A DNA stretch of 13,201 nt from Pseudomonadota bacterium (GTDB lineage: Bacteria; CALINM01): positions 1-13,201 of the forward strand of contig JAOAGA010000050.1 in assembly GCA_026415985.1 (NCBI GenBank). The letters run 5' to 3'. How positions within the stretch are numbered: the first letter of the stretch is position 1; every line of letters begins with the position of its first letter. The position numbers were made by a program, and so were the translations under genes. Shown here one piece after another: positions 6,317 to 13,201 of this stretch. The notes beneath the pieces are model-generated. The model ran no database searches, was not told where the DNA came from, and saw only the letters and a list, made by a program, of their open reading frames with translations.

Positions 6317-6336
6317 AATTTTAAATCATTAAAATT
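6317..6336 (+). terminator. Possible weak terminator after the membrane-protein gene
   Basis: AATTTTAA and TTAAAATT form an 8-base-pair stem around an ATCA loop, with T-rich sequence following on the plus strand (6342-6360). The stem is all A/T, so the hairpin is weak and may be chance. It sits in the gap between the plus-strand cluster and the converging der gene, where a terminator would be expected. Confidence 0.25.
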
Positions 6337-6344
6337 GAAAATTT

Positions 6345-7652
6345 TTATCTTTTTTTTCTTACCAGTATTTTTAAAGGTGCTCCTTCAAAATTATACTTTT
6401 CCCTTAATCTCTTCTCTATGTACTTTATGCTCGAAGGTGGTATGGCTACGGGATAATTGGCAAAAAGTATAAATAACGGAGGAGAAACGTCCTGTTGAGT
6501 GCCGTAGTATATCTTAAGCCTTTTTCCCTTATAAACCGGTAACGGGTTTCGTTCCTGAAGTTCCGCTATTATTCTGTTGAGTATGCCCGTAGATATTCTT
6601 GTATTTAAAGATTTGGAAACGGCCTCAATCTTTTTGAATATATTTTCAATACCTATGCCTTCTTTTGCAGATATAAAAATTTTAGGTGAATAATCGATGA
6701 AAGGTAGTTCTTTTTTAACTTTTTCCAAAAAAAACTCTTTAACCTCCTGACCTTTCTCAATCTTATCCCATTTGTTTAAAACGATTATGGAGCCTTTCCC
6801 TCTTTCTTTTATAAGCTCTGCAATCTTTTGCTCCTGTTCAGAAACTCCTTCATAGGCATCAACAACAAGAAGTGCTATGTCTACTCTTTCAAGTGCTCTG
6901 ATTGCTTCCATTACGGAAAATTTCTCAAGTTTCAGGGATATTCTGGATTTACGTCTTATACCTGCGGTATCTATAAAAAGATATGTTTTACTACCAATTG
7001 TTACTTCCGTATCTATGGCATCTCTCGTTGTTCCGGGAATATCGCTTACTATTGCCCGCTCATAACCAAGCATAGCATTTATAAGAGATGATTTTCCAAC
7101 ATTTGGCTTACCAAGTATTGCTATTCTCGCTGAATATTTTTTTTCATCTATATTTTCGCTTACTATAATCTTTGAGATATCTTCTATTAGCTCATCTATG
7201 CCTATTTTATGTTCCGCAGACAGGCTATAAACCTTTGTAAGCCCTAACTCATAAAAATCAACTATTCTATCTTTATGACTTTCATGGTCAATCTTGTTAA
7301 TGCCGTAAAAAACAGGTTTTTTATAGGCTCGTAAAAAATTAACAAGTTCCTTGTCAAGAGGGTTTAGCCCTTCCTTCCCATCAAAAAGGGCTATCACCGC
7401 ATCTGCTTCTTCAAGGGCTAACGTAACCTGTTTTTTTATCTCCTTTAATATAGGTTCTTCTGAATGAACAAAAAACCCCCCTGTGTCTATAATAGTGTAA
7501 CTTTTGCCTTTATAATCAAAATCTGCGTAGTTTCTGTCCCTTGTAACCCCCGGATAGTCCTCAACAATAGCCTTTTTTTGTCCCACAATTGCATTAAAAA
7601 GGCTTGACTTGCCTACGTTTGGTCTTCCTATTATAACAATAACCGGTTTCAT
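6345..7652 (-). CDS. der: Ribosome-assembly GTPase Der (EngA)
   Basis: Der is an essential bacterial GTPase with two G domains that helps assemble the 50S ribosomal subunit. All markers are present in 435 residues. G domain 1 has GRPNVGKS (9-16), DTGG (56-59) and NKID (119-122). G domain 2 has GKPNVGKS (181-188), DTAG (228-231), NKWD (293-296) and SAKEG (328-332). A C-terminal KH-like domain follows (about 350-435), including the NPLPVYKGKRLKIYY stretch and a basic end. The length is normal for the family. It is the last gene of a minus-strand run after the sugar aminotransferase and waaC, 26 bases downstream of waaC. Its ribosome site is weak, which suggests it depends on co-transcription or coupling. 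Confidence 0.97.
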   Translation of the reverse strand: MKPVIVIIGRPNVGKSSLFNAIVGQKKAIVEDYPGVTRDRNYADFDYKGKSYTIIDTGGFFVHSEEPILKEIKKQVTLALEEADAVIALFDGKEGLNPLDKELVNFLRAYKKPVFYGINKIDHESHKDRIVDFYELGLTKVYSLSAEHKIGIDELIEDISKIIVSENIDEKKYSARIAILGKPNVGKSSLINAMLGYERAIVSDIPGTTRDAIDTEVTIGSKTYLFIDTAGIRRKSRISLKLEKFSVMEAIRALERVDIALLVVDAYEGVSEQEQKIAELIKERGKGSIIVLNKWDKIEKGQEVKEFFLEKVKKELPFIDYSPKIFISAKEGIGIENIFKKIEAVSKSLNTRISTGILNRIIAELQERNPLPVYKGKRLKIYYGTQQDVSPPLFILFANYPVAIPPSSIKYIEKRLREKYNFEGAPLKILVRKKR

Positions 7653-7678
7653 TTTTAAGAACCTGTCATCCTAAAGGA

Positions 7679-8704
7679 TCAAAAGTTTTTATTATCAAAA
7701 GACACTTCTTTTTCAATAATTTTTAAGACTTCTTCTGCAGTTATATCCATACACTCCATTGATTTGTTGCATTCCCTTTTAAAACAAGGCGCACATTCAA
7801 CTCCTTCTTTTCTTATTATCGTTGCCCCCTTTTTTAAACTAAACGGCCCTGTCCTCTCACCTGAAGTGGGACCAAATATGGCAAATATCTTTGTTCCGCT
7901 TGCACTTGCTATGTGCATGGCTCCAGAATCACAGGTTAAGACAAACTCGGCACCCTTCATTAGATAATAAAGCTGATTAACAGAAAGTCTGCCTATTAAA
8001 CTTTTTTTGGGTTCATAACTTAAAGATTCGTTTTTATCCCCGACGAAAATAACAGGCAAATTCCTGTTTTCAAGCATATCTGCCAATATTTTAAAATTTT
8101 TCTCGTTCCACATCTTTGTCTTCCATCTTGAGAAGGGGGCAAAGACAACATATTTTTTGCCAATAACCCCCATACTTTCTAAAGATTGGTTAACATAGTC
8201 AATGTCTCCCTCTTTAAGGGGGATGTAAAACTCAATATCTTCTTTTTGCCAATTAATATTTAATGGTTTGAGAAGATCTAAATATCTAAGGACTGCATGT
8301 TTAGAGTAGTCACCTTCTATTTTTTCATCATAGAATGAAGATACCGGTTCTCTTGGATTTGAGAACCCTATGTTTTTTTTACCACCAGCCATAAAAACAA
8401 TCAGAACACTCTTAAATAACCCTTGTAAATCAATAACATAATCATATTTTTTTGATTTGAGATATCTGGAAAACTTTTTTAACTCAGAAAGATTAATAAA
8501 AAACCCGAAAGGATTTAGCCATTTTCTCCTTTTAAAGCTTATAACTTCAGAGATATCGGGGTTGCCTTTCAGAAGATTTTCATAGTTTTCATTGACAACC
8601 CAGTCAATATCAGCATAGGGTATATATTTTTTTAATACTCTTACAAAGGGAATAGTATGAACAACATCCCCCAGGGAGCTCATCTTAACAATTAATATCT
8701 TCAT
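7679..8704 (-). CDS. waaC: ADP-heptose:LPS heptosyltransferase I (WaaC-type)
   Basis: This GT-B glycosyltransferase of family 9 adds an L-glycero-D-manno-heptose from ADP-heptose to the Kdo of lipid A on the inner face of the inner membrane, the first step of LPS inner-core synthesis. The N-terminus KILIVKMSSLGDVVHT with D13 matches WaaC and places the family's catalytic Asp; DWVV (34-37) is also WaaC-like. The C-terminal half has the donor-binding region FAPFSRWKTKMW (188-199) and CDSGAMHIASASGT (258-271), including D259 and H264, then FGPTSGERTGPF. A Cys-rich tail, CAPCFKREC and MECMD (304-320), is common in this family. At 341 residues it is slightly longer than E. coli WaaC. It lies 39 bases downstream of the aminotransferase gene. 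Heptosyltransferase II (WaaF) or a related GT9 enzyme is the main alternative. Confidence 0.85.
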   Translation of the reverse strand: MKILIVKMSSLGDVVHTIPFVRVLKKYIPYADIDWVVNENYENLLKGNPDISEVISFKRRKWLNPFGFFINLSELKKFSRYLKSKKYDYVIDLQGLFKSVLIVFMAGGKKNIGFSNPREPVSSFYDEKIEGDYSKHAVLRYLDLLKPLNINWQKEDIEFYIPLKEGDIDYVNQSLESMGVIGKKYVVFAPFSRWKTKMWNEKNFKILADMLENRNLPVIFVGDKNESLSYEPKKSLIGRLSVNQLYYLMKGAEFVLTCDSGAMHIASASGTKIFAIFGPTSGERTGPFSLKKGATIIRKEGVECAPCFKRECNKSMECMDITAEEVLKIIEKEVSFDNKNF

Positions 8705-8743
8705 AATCTAAAACTGATAAGAAGTTTTTGGATAAACTTAGTA

Positions 8744-9883
8744 TCAGCCCTTTGTATAGAAGGCTTTTATTGTGTCAACTACATACTCAATCTGACCATC
8801 TGTTAGCTCAGGATAGACTGGTATAGCAATTACCTCTTTTGAAGCCTTCTCTGCTACAGGAAAGTCACCTTCCTTATATCCTAAATACTGAAAACATTTT
8901 TGCAGATGAAAGGGAAGTGGATAATAGACCTCACAACCTATCCCCTTTTCTGTGAGATATTTTTTTAGATTATCTCTATCCTTTACTCTTATAACATACT
9001 GATTGTAAATATGATAATTCTTTACCCCTGAATCTTTGTAAAGTGCTTTGGGAGTCTTTACAAAATCACTAAGATTTTTTTCAGCAAAAAGTTTATTATA
9101 TTTTTCTGCATTTATTCTTCTGCCTTCATGCCAGCTCTCAAGATATCTCAATTTCACATCTAATACACCCGCCTGCAAATTGTCTAATCTGAAATTACCA
9201 CCTACATAGTCATGAAAATATTTAATCTTACTTCCATGATTTCTTAAACAATGAAGCTTTTCATAGATGATAGAATCATTGGTTGTAACAAGACCGCCAT
9301 CACCAAACCCGCCTAAGTTTTTACTGGGGAAAAAGGAAAAACATCCTGTTTCTCCGAAGTTGCCCGATGAAACTCCGTTTTTATACTGTGCACCTATAGA
9401 CTGAGCGGAATCTTCTATTAAACTAAAGCCATATTTATTTTTTAAACTTATAAGCCCGTCCATATCTGCCACCTGACCGAAAAGATGAACGGGAATGACC
9501 GCTTTTATTTTATATTTTTTTAGTGCTGATTCAAGGGAGTTACAATCGATATTGAAACTCTCTTCCTCAATATCAACAAAAACTGGTACGGCACCTAATC
9601 TTGCAACACAACCTGCCGTTGCAAAAAAGCTAAAGGTAGTGGTAGCAACATAATCACCATGTCCAATATTCAGAGCCATTAGAGATATTAAAAGTGCATC
9701 CGTTCCTGATGATACTCCTAAAGCGTATTTTGATCCCACATACTGCGCAACGTTTTTCTCAAAATCTGCGAGCTCCTTTCCAAGAATAAATCTCTGTTCT
9801 TCTATGATATTTTTTATTACAGGCTCAATCTCAGCTTTAAGCTTTGAATACTGGGCTTTTAAGTCTAATAAAGGCACGTTCAT
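8744..9883 (-). CDS. PLP-dependent nucleotide-sugar aminotransferase (DegT/DnrJ/EryC1/StrS)
   Basis: This class of enzyme transfers an amino group, usually from glutamate, to a keto-sugar nucleotide for surface polysaccharide. The 379-residue length and motifs are typical: SSGTDAL (58-64) for the phosphate pocket, HLFGQVADM (133-141), EDSAQSIGA (157-165) with D158 and Q161 for the cofactor, and SFFPSKNLGGFGDGG (183-197) with Schiff-base lysine K188. RNHGS (214-218) and GGNFRLD (228-234) follow. The HLFGQ and FFPSKNLG forms resemble WbpE/WlbC-type enzymes acting on UDP-3-keto-GlcNAcA, but PseC- or WecE-like substrates are not excluded. The ATG follows AAAGGGG. It is the first gene of the minus-strand run with waaC and der, which fits envelope glycan synthesis. 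Confidence 0.9.
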   Translation of the reverse strand: MNVPLLDLKAQYSKLKAEIEPVIKNIIEEQRFILGKELADFEKNVAQYVGSKYALGVSSGTDALLISLMALNIGHGDYVATTTFSFFATAGCVARLGAVPVFVDIEEESFNIDCNSLESALKKYKIKAVIPVHLFGQVADMDGLISLKNKYGFSLIEDSAQSIGAQYKNGVSSGNFGETGCFSFFPSKNLGGFGDGGLVTTNDSIIYEKLHCLRNHGSKIKYFHDYVGGNFRLDNLQAGVLDVKLRYLESWHEGRRINAEKYNKLFAEKNLSDFVKTPKALYKDSGVKNYHIYNQYVIRVKDRDNLKKYLTEKGIGCEVYYPLPFHLQKCFQYLGYKEGDFPVAEKASKEVIAIPVYPELTDGQIEYVVDTIKAFYTKG

Positions 9884-9967
9884 ATTAAGACCCCTTTCAT
9901 TTTTTTGATAAAGTATTATACTATAAAAGAAATGAAAAGGAAAAAGTAAATAGTTTGGGAGGGAGTA
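9884..9967. promoter_or_regulatory. Divergent promoter region, aminotransferase / zinc-ribbon-comM
   Basis: This 84-base gap must hold or adjoin promoters for both directions. On the minus strand a TATAAT -10 lies at 9915-9920 without a clear -35 at the right distance. On the plus strand the overlapping TATACT (9917-9922) is a possible -10. GGAGGGAG just before 9968 is the ribosome site for the plus-strand gene. Confidence 0.35.
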
Positions 9968-10135
9968 ATGAAACAGTGTAATGTTTGCGGTAAAAAGATG
10001 GAAGATAATGAAGGCTCCTTTAAATATTTTAGCGATGAAGGAGAAGAGCTTACCGTCTGCGCTACCTGTTATCTCAATTTGAAGAGAAAAGACTATAAAA
10101 CCGGTGAAACCGTAGAAGACGGCAGTAGTGAGTAA
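9968..10135 (+). CDS. 55-residue zinc-ribbon protein coupled to comM
   Basis: A short frame with a strong ribosome site (GGGAGGGAG ending three bases before the ATG) encodes a protein with C4-X2-C7 and C31-X2-C34, the spacing of a treble-clef or zinc-ribbon fold. The opening KQCNVCGKKM and the middle VCATCYLNLKR are typical of small zinc-ribbon proteins, and an acidic end (EDGSSE) follows. Its TAA stop is followed without a gap by the ATG of comM (TAAATG), so the two are probably translated together. A role beside ComM in DNA handling is an inference from position only; the zinc ribbon could equally be a general protein- or nucleic-acid-contact module. Confidence 0.75.
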   Translation: MKQCNVCGKKMEDNEGSFKYFSDEGEELTVCATCYLNLKRKDYKTGETVEDGSSE

Positions 10136-11650
10136 ATGGTTTATAAATCTTTAACTTATACCCTGATAGGAATTGACGCCTATCTTGTAGAGGTTGAGTC
10201 AGATATCTCTGTGGGGTTACCAGCCTTTAACATAGTAGGGCTTCCTGAAAGCACTGTAAAAGAAAGTAAAGAAAGAATAAGATCCGCAATAAAAAATTCA
10301 AGGCTTCCCTTTCCTGAGCACAGAATTACAATTAATTTGGCACCGGCAGATTTAAGAAAGGAAGGGACTTCCTTTGATTTACCTATAGCAATTTCTATTA
10401 TATCAAGTGCCTTAAATATTTCTAAAGAAAGACTTAATAAATTTCTCATTGCAGGTGAGCTATCTTTAAATGGTGAGATCAGAAGAGCAAAAGGCGCTCT
10501 TTCTTCTGCCTTCCTGACAAAAAAATTAAATTTGGATGGTATAATCTTACCGGAAGAAAATGTTTTTGAGGTCTCCTATTTTACCGATATCCCCATCTAT
10601 CCTGTTAAACATCTTCTTGAAGTAGCACAGTTTTTAAAAGGTGAAATAGAAATTAACAGGGTAGAAAAAAGAGATATACCTGTTAAAGACTTTTCATCTT
10701 TAGATTTCTCTGAAGTAGTAGGGCAGACTTATGCAAAAAGGGCTCTTGAGATATCAGCAGCAGGTAAGCACAACGTGTTGATGGTGGGACCACCCGGCAG
10801 TGGCAAAACCATGCTTGCTATGAGAATCCCCACTATACTACCACCTATGACAATTGAAGAATCCTTGGAAACAACAATGATTTATAGCTCCGCAGGCTTA
10901 CTTGAAGATGATAAACCAATACTTATAAGACCTTTTAGGACCCCCCATCATACCGCCAGTGAGGTCGCTATAGTTGGCGGTGGAACAAACCCTAAACCGG
11001 GAGAGATCTCTCTTGCCCATAACGGCGTGCTTTTTTTAGATGAGTTTCCTGAGTTTAAAAGGCCTGTTATCGAGGCTTTGAGGCAACCCCTTGAAGAAGG
11101 CAAAATAACAGTATCCCGTGCCACATTGAGTGTTCAGTTCCCCGCTGATTTCCTGCTCGTATCAGCTATGAACCCCTGTCCGTGCGGACATTACGGCGAT
11201 GAAAGCAAGCCCTGTAACTGCAGTTACTCACAAATACTTAAATATAGAAAAAAGCTCTCTGGTCCGATTCTTGACAGAATTGATATACACATTGAAGTTC
11301 CAAGAATACCTGTTAGTGATTTCAGAAAAGTCTCACAGGAAGAAAGCTCTGAAAAGATAAAAGAAAGAGTTATGAAAGCAAGGGATATGCAAAGAATCAG
11401 ATTTGGTAAGGATAATTTTTTTAATAGCAGGATGTCAAACTCTCAGGTTAAAAAATACTGTCAGTTAGATCAGTTATCTATTGACTTATTAGAAAAGGCC
11501 GTTGAAAAATACAAATATTCAGCAAGAACATATAATAAAATCTTGAAACTTAGCAGAACTATCGCTGACCTCGACTGTTCTGAAAAAATTGAGTCAAGAC
11601 ACGTTGCAGAAGCCATTCATTTAAGAGGAATGGACAGGGAGTTTATATGA
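10136..11650 (+). CDS. comM: ComM/YifB family AAA+ ATPase
   Basis: ComM is a hexameric AAA+ branch-migration helicase that helps integrate donor DNA during natural transformation; the wider YifB family is often annotated as Mg-chelatase-like. Residues 1-165 form the N-terminal Lon-protease-like (ChlI) domain. The Mg_chelatase AAA+ domain follows, with Walker A GPPGSGKT (218-225), Walker B VLFLDE (298-303), sensor 1 SAMNPCPCG (343-351) and the Arg-finger motif GPILDRIDIH (376-385). C348, C350, C360 and C362 form the conserved Cys cluster of the family. A C-terminal helical domain ends the protein; 504 residues is normal. The ATG abuts the upstream stop, and the TGA overlaps the next ATG (ATGA), so it is the middle gene of a coupled trio. 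Confidence 0.95.
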   Translation: MVYKSLTYTLIGIDAYLVEVESDISVGLPAFNIVGLPESTVKESKERIRSAIKNSRLPFPEHRITINLAPADLRKEGTSFDLPIAISIISSALNISKERLNKFLIAGELSLNGEIRRAKGALSSAFLTKKLNLDGIILPEENVFEVSYFTDIPIYPVKHLLEVAQFLKGEIEINRVEKRDIPVKDFSSLDFSEVVGQTYAKRALEISAAGKHNVLMVGPPGSGKTMLAMRIPTILPPMTIEESLETTMIYSSAGLLEDDKPILIRPFRTPHHTASEVAIVGGGTNPKPGEISLAHNGVLFLDEFPEFKRPVIEALRQPLEEGKITVSRATLSVQFPADFLLVSAMNPCPCGHYGDESKPCNCSYSQILKYRKKLSGPILDRIDIHIEVPRIPVSDFRKVSQEESSEKIKERVMKARDMQRIRFGKDNFFNSRMSNSQVKKYCQLDQLSIDLLEKAVEKYKYSARTYNKILKLSRTIADLDCSEKIESRHVAEAIHLRGMDREFI

Positions 11651-12489
11651 ATATAGAACCATTGAATCTCTCTCATAAAGAGCTTCTATACGATAAATTA
11701 AGAAATATTGATACTATGATCTCTGAATATAGCTTTGCAAATCTCTATCTCTTCAGAAAGGTCCACCAATATAAGGTAATAACTGATAAAGAAATCTTTA
11801 TAGAAGGAGTTACCTACGATGGCTATAAATATCTAATGCCAACAAAACCCATTGATAAGATAGATTCAGATTATCTGAAAGAGATATCAAAAGACTACAG
11901 TTTTATCTTCCCCGTCGATGAGAAGTGGGTTGAAAACCTTATAAACTTAAAAAAAGACTTCAGGGAAGGTGATTCTGATTATATCTATCTAAAAGAAAAG
12001 ATTAAAACATACCCCGGAAAAAGTCTTCACAATAAAAAAAATCTGCTAAACTTTTTCCTAAGGGAGTACAAGGCAGAATCAAAGGCACTAATAGCTGAAA
12101 GGATGGATGATGCTAAATATATCCTTGAAGAATGGCAAAAAGAATCCGGTCAGCCAAAGGAAGAGACCGACTATTATTCCCTGACTGAAGCCTTTGATCT
12201 ATATGACGAGCTTGTAATCTGCGGAATTATATACTATGTAAACAATGAACCTGCCGGGTTTGTCATTGGTGAAGAACGGGGATTAAATATGTTTTTACTG
12301 CACTTTGCCAAGGGGCTTACAAAATATAAAGGAATATATCAGTATATTTTTCATAGCTTTGCAGAAGTGCTACCTGACAGATATACCTACTTAAACTTTG
12401 AACAGGATCTTGATAAGGAAAACCTCAGGATATCAAAGCAGTCCTACCATCCTGAGTTTATGGTGAAAAAATTAAGAGTAAGTATATAA
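11647..12489 (+). CDS. DUF2156 family protein with GNAT-like folds
   Basis: This 280-residue protein matches the DUF2156 family, related to the C-terminal aminoacyl-transferase domain of MprF-type phosphatidylglycerol lysyltransferases. Visible family marks are SEYSFANLYLFR (26-37), DYIYLKEKI with LHNKKNLLNFF (111-137), PAGFVIGE (202-209) and NFEQDLDKENLRISKQSY (250-267). It lacks membrane segments, so it is a soluble protein and not a full MprF. Substrate and reaction are unknown; transfer of an acyl or aminoacyl group is the likely chemistry from the fold. The start overlaps the comM stop by four bases, so it is translationally coupled to comM. A partnership with ComM is not established. 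Confidence 0.85.
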   Translation: MNIEPLNLSHKELLYDKLRNIDTMISEYSFANLYLFRKVHQYKVITDKEIFIEGVTYDGYKYLMPTKPIDKIDSDYLKEISKDYSFIFPVDEKWVENLINLKKDFREGDSDYIYLKEKIKTYPGKSLHNKKNLLNFFLREYKAESKALIAERMDDAKYILEEWQKESGQPKEETDYYSLTEAFDLYDELVICGIIYYVNNEPAGFVIGEERGLNMFLLHFAKGLTKYKGIYQYIFHSFAEVLPDRYTYLNFEQDLDKENLRISKQSYHPEFMVKKLRVSI

Positions 12490-12506
12490 ACTACATCTTC
12501 ACAAAG

Positions 12507-12935
12507 TCATTCCATCTCTACGGGTGTTAAGGTTACCATTGCCTTTGATACAAGTTTTTCCCTGCCTCCATTAATAGAATAGACTTCTGATTCTGCAACG
12601 GTAATGAGCCTTCCCGCCTTAATAACCTTTGAAATACACCTTAGTTTTTCACCCTCTGCTGGTCTTATAAAATTAATCTTAAACTCAATAGTTAGAATTT
12701 CTTCCTTTTCCTTGATTAAGGTAGTTCCCGCTGCCCCTGCGGTATGATCTGCCATTGTTGCGATGACTCCAGCATGGATGAAATTATGCTGTTGTCTGTG
12801 TTTATCCTCAATAACAAGCTCTGTTTCACAGAGGCCTGCATCAATATTTTTTACCTTTATTCCAAGCTCTTTTATAAAATTGGCATCGGAAAACAATTTT
12901 TCGGTCTTTTCTCTAAAATCTTTATTCTTAATCAT
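12507..12935 (-). CDS. PaaI-type hotdog-fold thioesterase
   Basis: This 142-residue protein has the single hotdog domain of the PaaI/4HBT acyl-CoA thioesterases. The key helix region is QHNFIHAGVIATMADHTAGA (49-68), where D63 is the likely catalytic carboxylate and the HNxxHAG turn lies over the active site. The strands TIEFKINFIRPA (82-93) and the closing LVSKAMVTLTPVE are also typical. Such enzymes hydrolyse acyl- or aryl-CoA esters in the cytoplasm; the substrate cannot be told here. The ATG overlaps the end of uvrC by eight bases on the same strand, so it is probably translated by coupling to uvrC. It converges on the comM-DUF2156 run with only 17 bases between stops. Confidence 0.88.
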   Translation of the reverse strand: MIKNKDFREKTEKLFSDANFIKELGIKVKNIDAGLCETELVIEDKHRQQHNFIHAGVIATMADHTAGAAGTTLIKEKEEILTIEFKINFIRPAEGEKLRCISKVIKAGRLITVAESEVYSINGGREKLVSKAMVTLTPVEME

Positions 12936-13201
12936 TTTTCATCTCCAAAACTTTTTTGATCCTTCTTTTTAAATGTCTATTTGCAAAGTTGTGTGCTGAT
13001 GCCCTTAAAAGGCTTAGTAGCTTTAGCGCTTCGCTTTCTTTTTTTAAAATGACAGGATTTATTCTGTTTGGCAAGTAGATGGAGTTATTTTCATCCTTTG
13101 CATAGGCAATAACAGGTATATCATTTATCCCCCTCTCCACTAAAACTTTACTTGCTGTTTTTAACTGAGCTCTGCCACCATCAATAACTATCAGATCAGG
13201 G
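12928..13201 (-). CDS. uvrC: UvrC C-terminal part (partial, edge of window), lacking the HhH domain
   Basis: UvrC makes both incisions in nucleotide-excision repair with UvrB. Only the last 90 residues are inside the window. They start in the RNase H-like endonuclease domain, which makes the 5' cut: PDLIVIDGGRAQL with the conserved Asp in IDGG, then IYLPN, SEALKLLSLLRASAHNFANRHLKRR with the conserved His. An internal ATG at 13138-13140 is not the start because the UvrC match continues upstream to the edge. After HLKRRIKKVLEMKND the frame stops. Typical UvrC continues for about 60 more residues with a tandem helix-hairpin-helix DNA-binding domain; none is present, and the thioesterase gene begins at once. 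Identity as UvrC is firm; the full domain set of this copy cannot be judged. Confidence 0.88.
   Translation of the reverse strand, partial: PDLIVIDGGRAQLKTASKVLVERGINDIPVIAYAKDENNSIYLPNRINPVILKKESEALKLLSLLRASAHNFANRHLKRRIKKVLEMKND

Noticed and set aside
1956-6344. Insertion sequence, integrase, att-site repeats or CRISPR array around the accessory block.
   Set aside because: I found no transposase or integrase reading frame, no terminal inverted repeats, no matching flanking direct repeats and no regularly spaced repeat array. Horizontal transfer is inferred only from composition and gene content.
6828-7091. Plus-strand open frames inside der, and similar antisense frames inside the HsdM/S-like, protease, waaC, comM and thioesterase genes.
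   Set aside because: They lie entirely within well-supported genes on the other strand, have no ribosome sites or family motifs, and look like chance shadows.
7668-7679. ATCCT-AA-AGGAT inverted repeat between waaC and der as a terminator.
   Set aside because: The stem is only five base pairs with a two-base loop and no T-run, and der needs read-through because its own ribosome site is weak.

Overview
The window is AT-rich bacterial DNA. It carries LPS-core genes (WaaC-type heptosyltransferase, DegT-type sugar aminotransferase), which point to a Gram-negative cell envelope. It also carries a short, class III-like hybrid-cluster protein and a CGGC-type metal protein, which fit an anaerobic or microaerobic lifestyle. 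I infer a low-GC anaerobe such as a member of the Deferribacteres. No rRNA or other phylogenetic marker is present to prove this, so the taxonomic guess is weak.

Left part (1-1955): the tail of an unidentified plus-strand gene meets a minus-strand pair. The pair is hcp (hybrid-cluster protein, all seven hybrid-cluster ligands present) followed by a PCP_red-CGGC fusion protein. A perfect TTGAC-N4-GTCAA palindrome and an extended -10 sit upstream of hcp in the arrangement expected of a CRP/FNR-family activated promoter. HcpR is the obvious candidate regulator.

Middle part (1956-6344): this is an accessory-looking, very AT-rich block on the plus strand, lying between hcp and der. It starts with a stand-alone protein of 611 residues that looks like a Type I restriction M subunit joined to one S-type target-recognition half. 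Its SAM-binding and catalytic motifs are eroded, and two near-consensus sigma-70 promoters in tandem precede it. Next comes a tightly packed set of four genes: a three-fold zinc-ribbon protein, a 56-residue basic protein, a double-lobed retropepsin-like aspartic protease, and a small DUF5658-like membrane protein. No restriction subunit, transposase or integrase is visible. The protease/zinc-ribbon/membrane set is the best candidate here for an undescribed system; its function is unknown.

Right part (6345-13201): ordinary chromosomal genes. A minus-strand cluster runs aminotransferase, waaC, der (ribosome-assembly GTPase). Divergent from it on the plus strand are a 55-residue zinc-ribbon protein, comM (AAA+ helicase of transformation) and a DUF2156 GNAT-like protein. 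These three are almost certainly translationally coupled (TAAATG and ATGA junctions). At the right edge, converging on them, are a PaaI-type thioesterase and the 3' end of uvrC. This UvrC ends directly after its RNase H-like endonuclease domain and lacks the usual C-terminal tandem helix-hairpin-helix domain.
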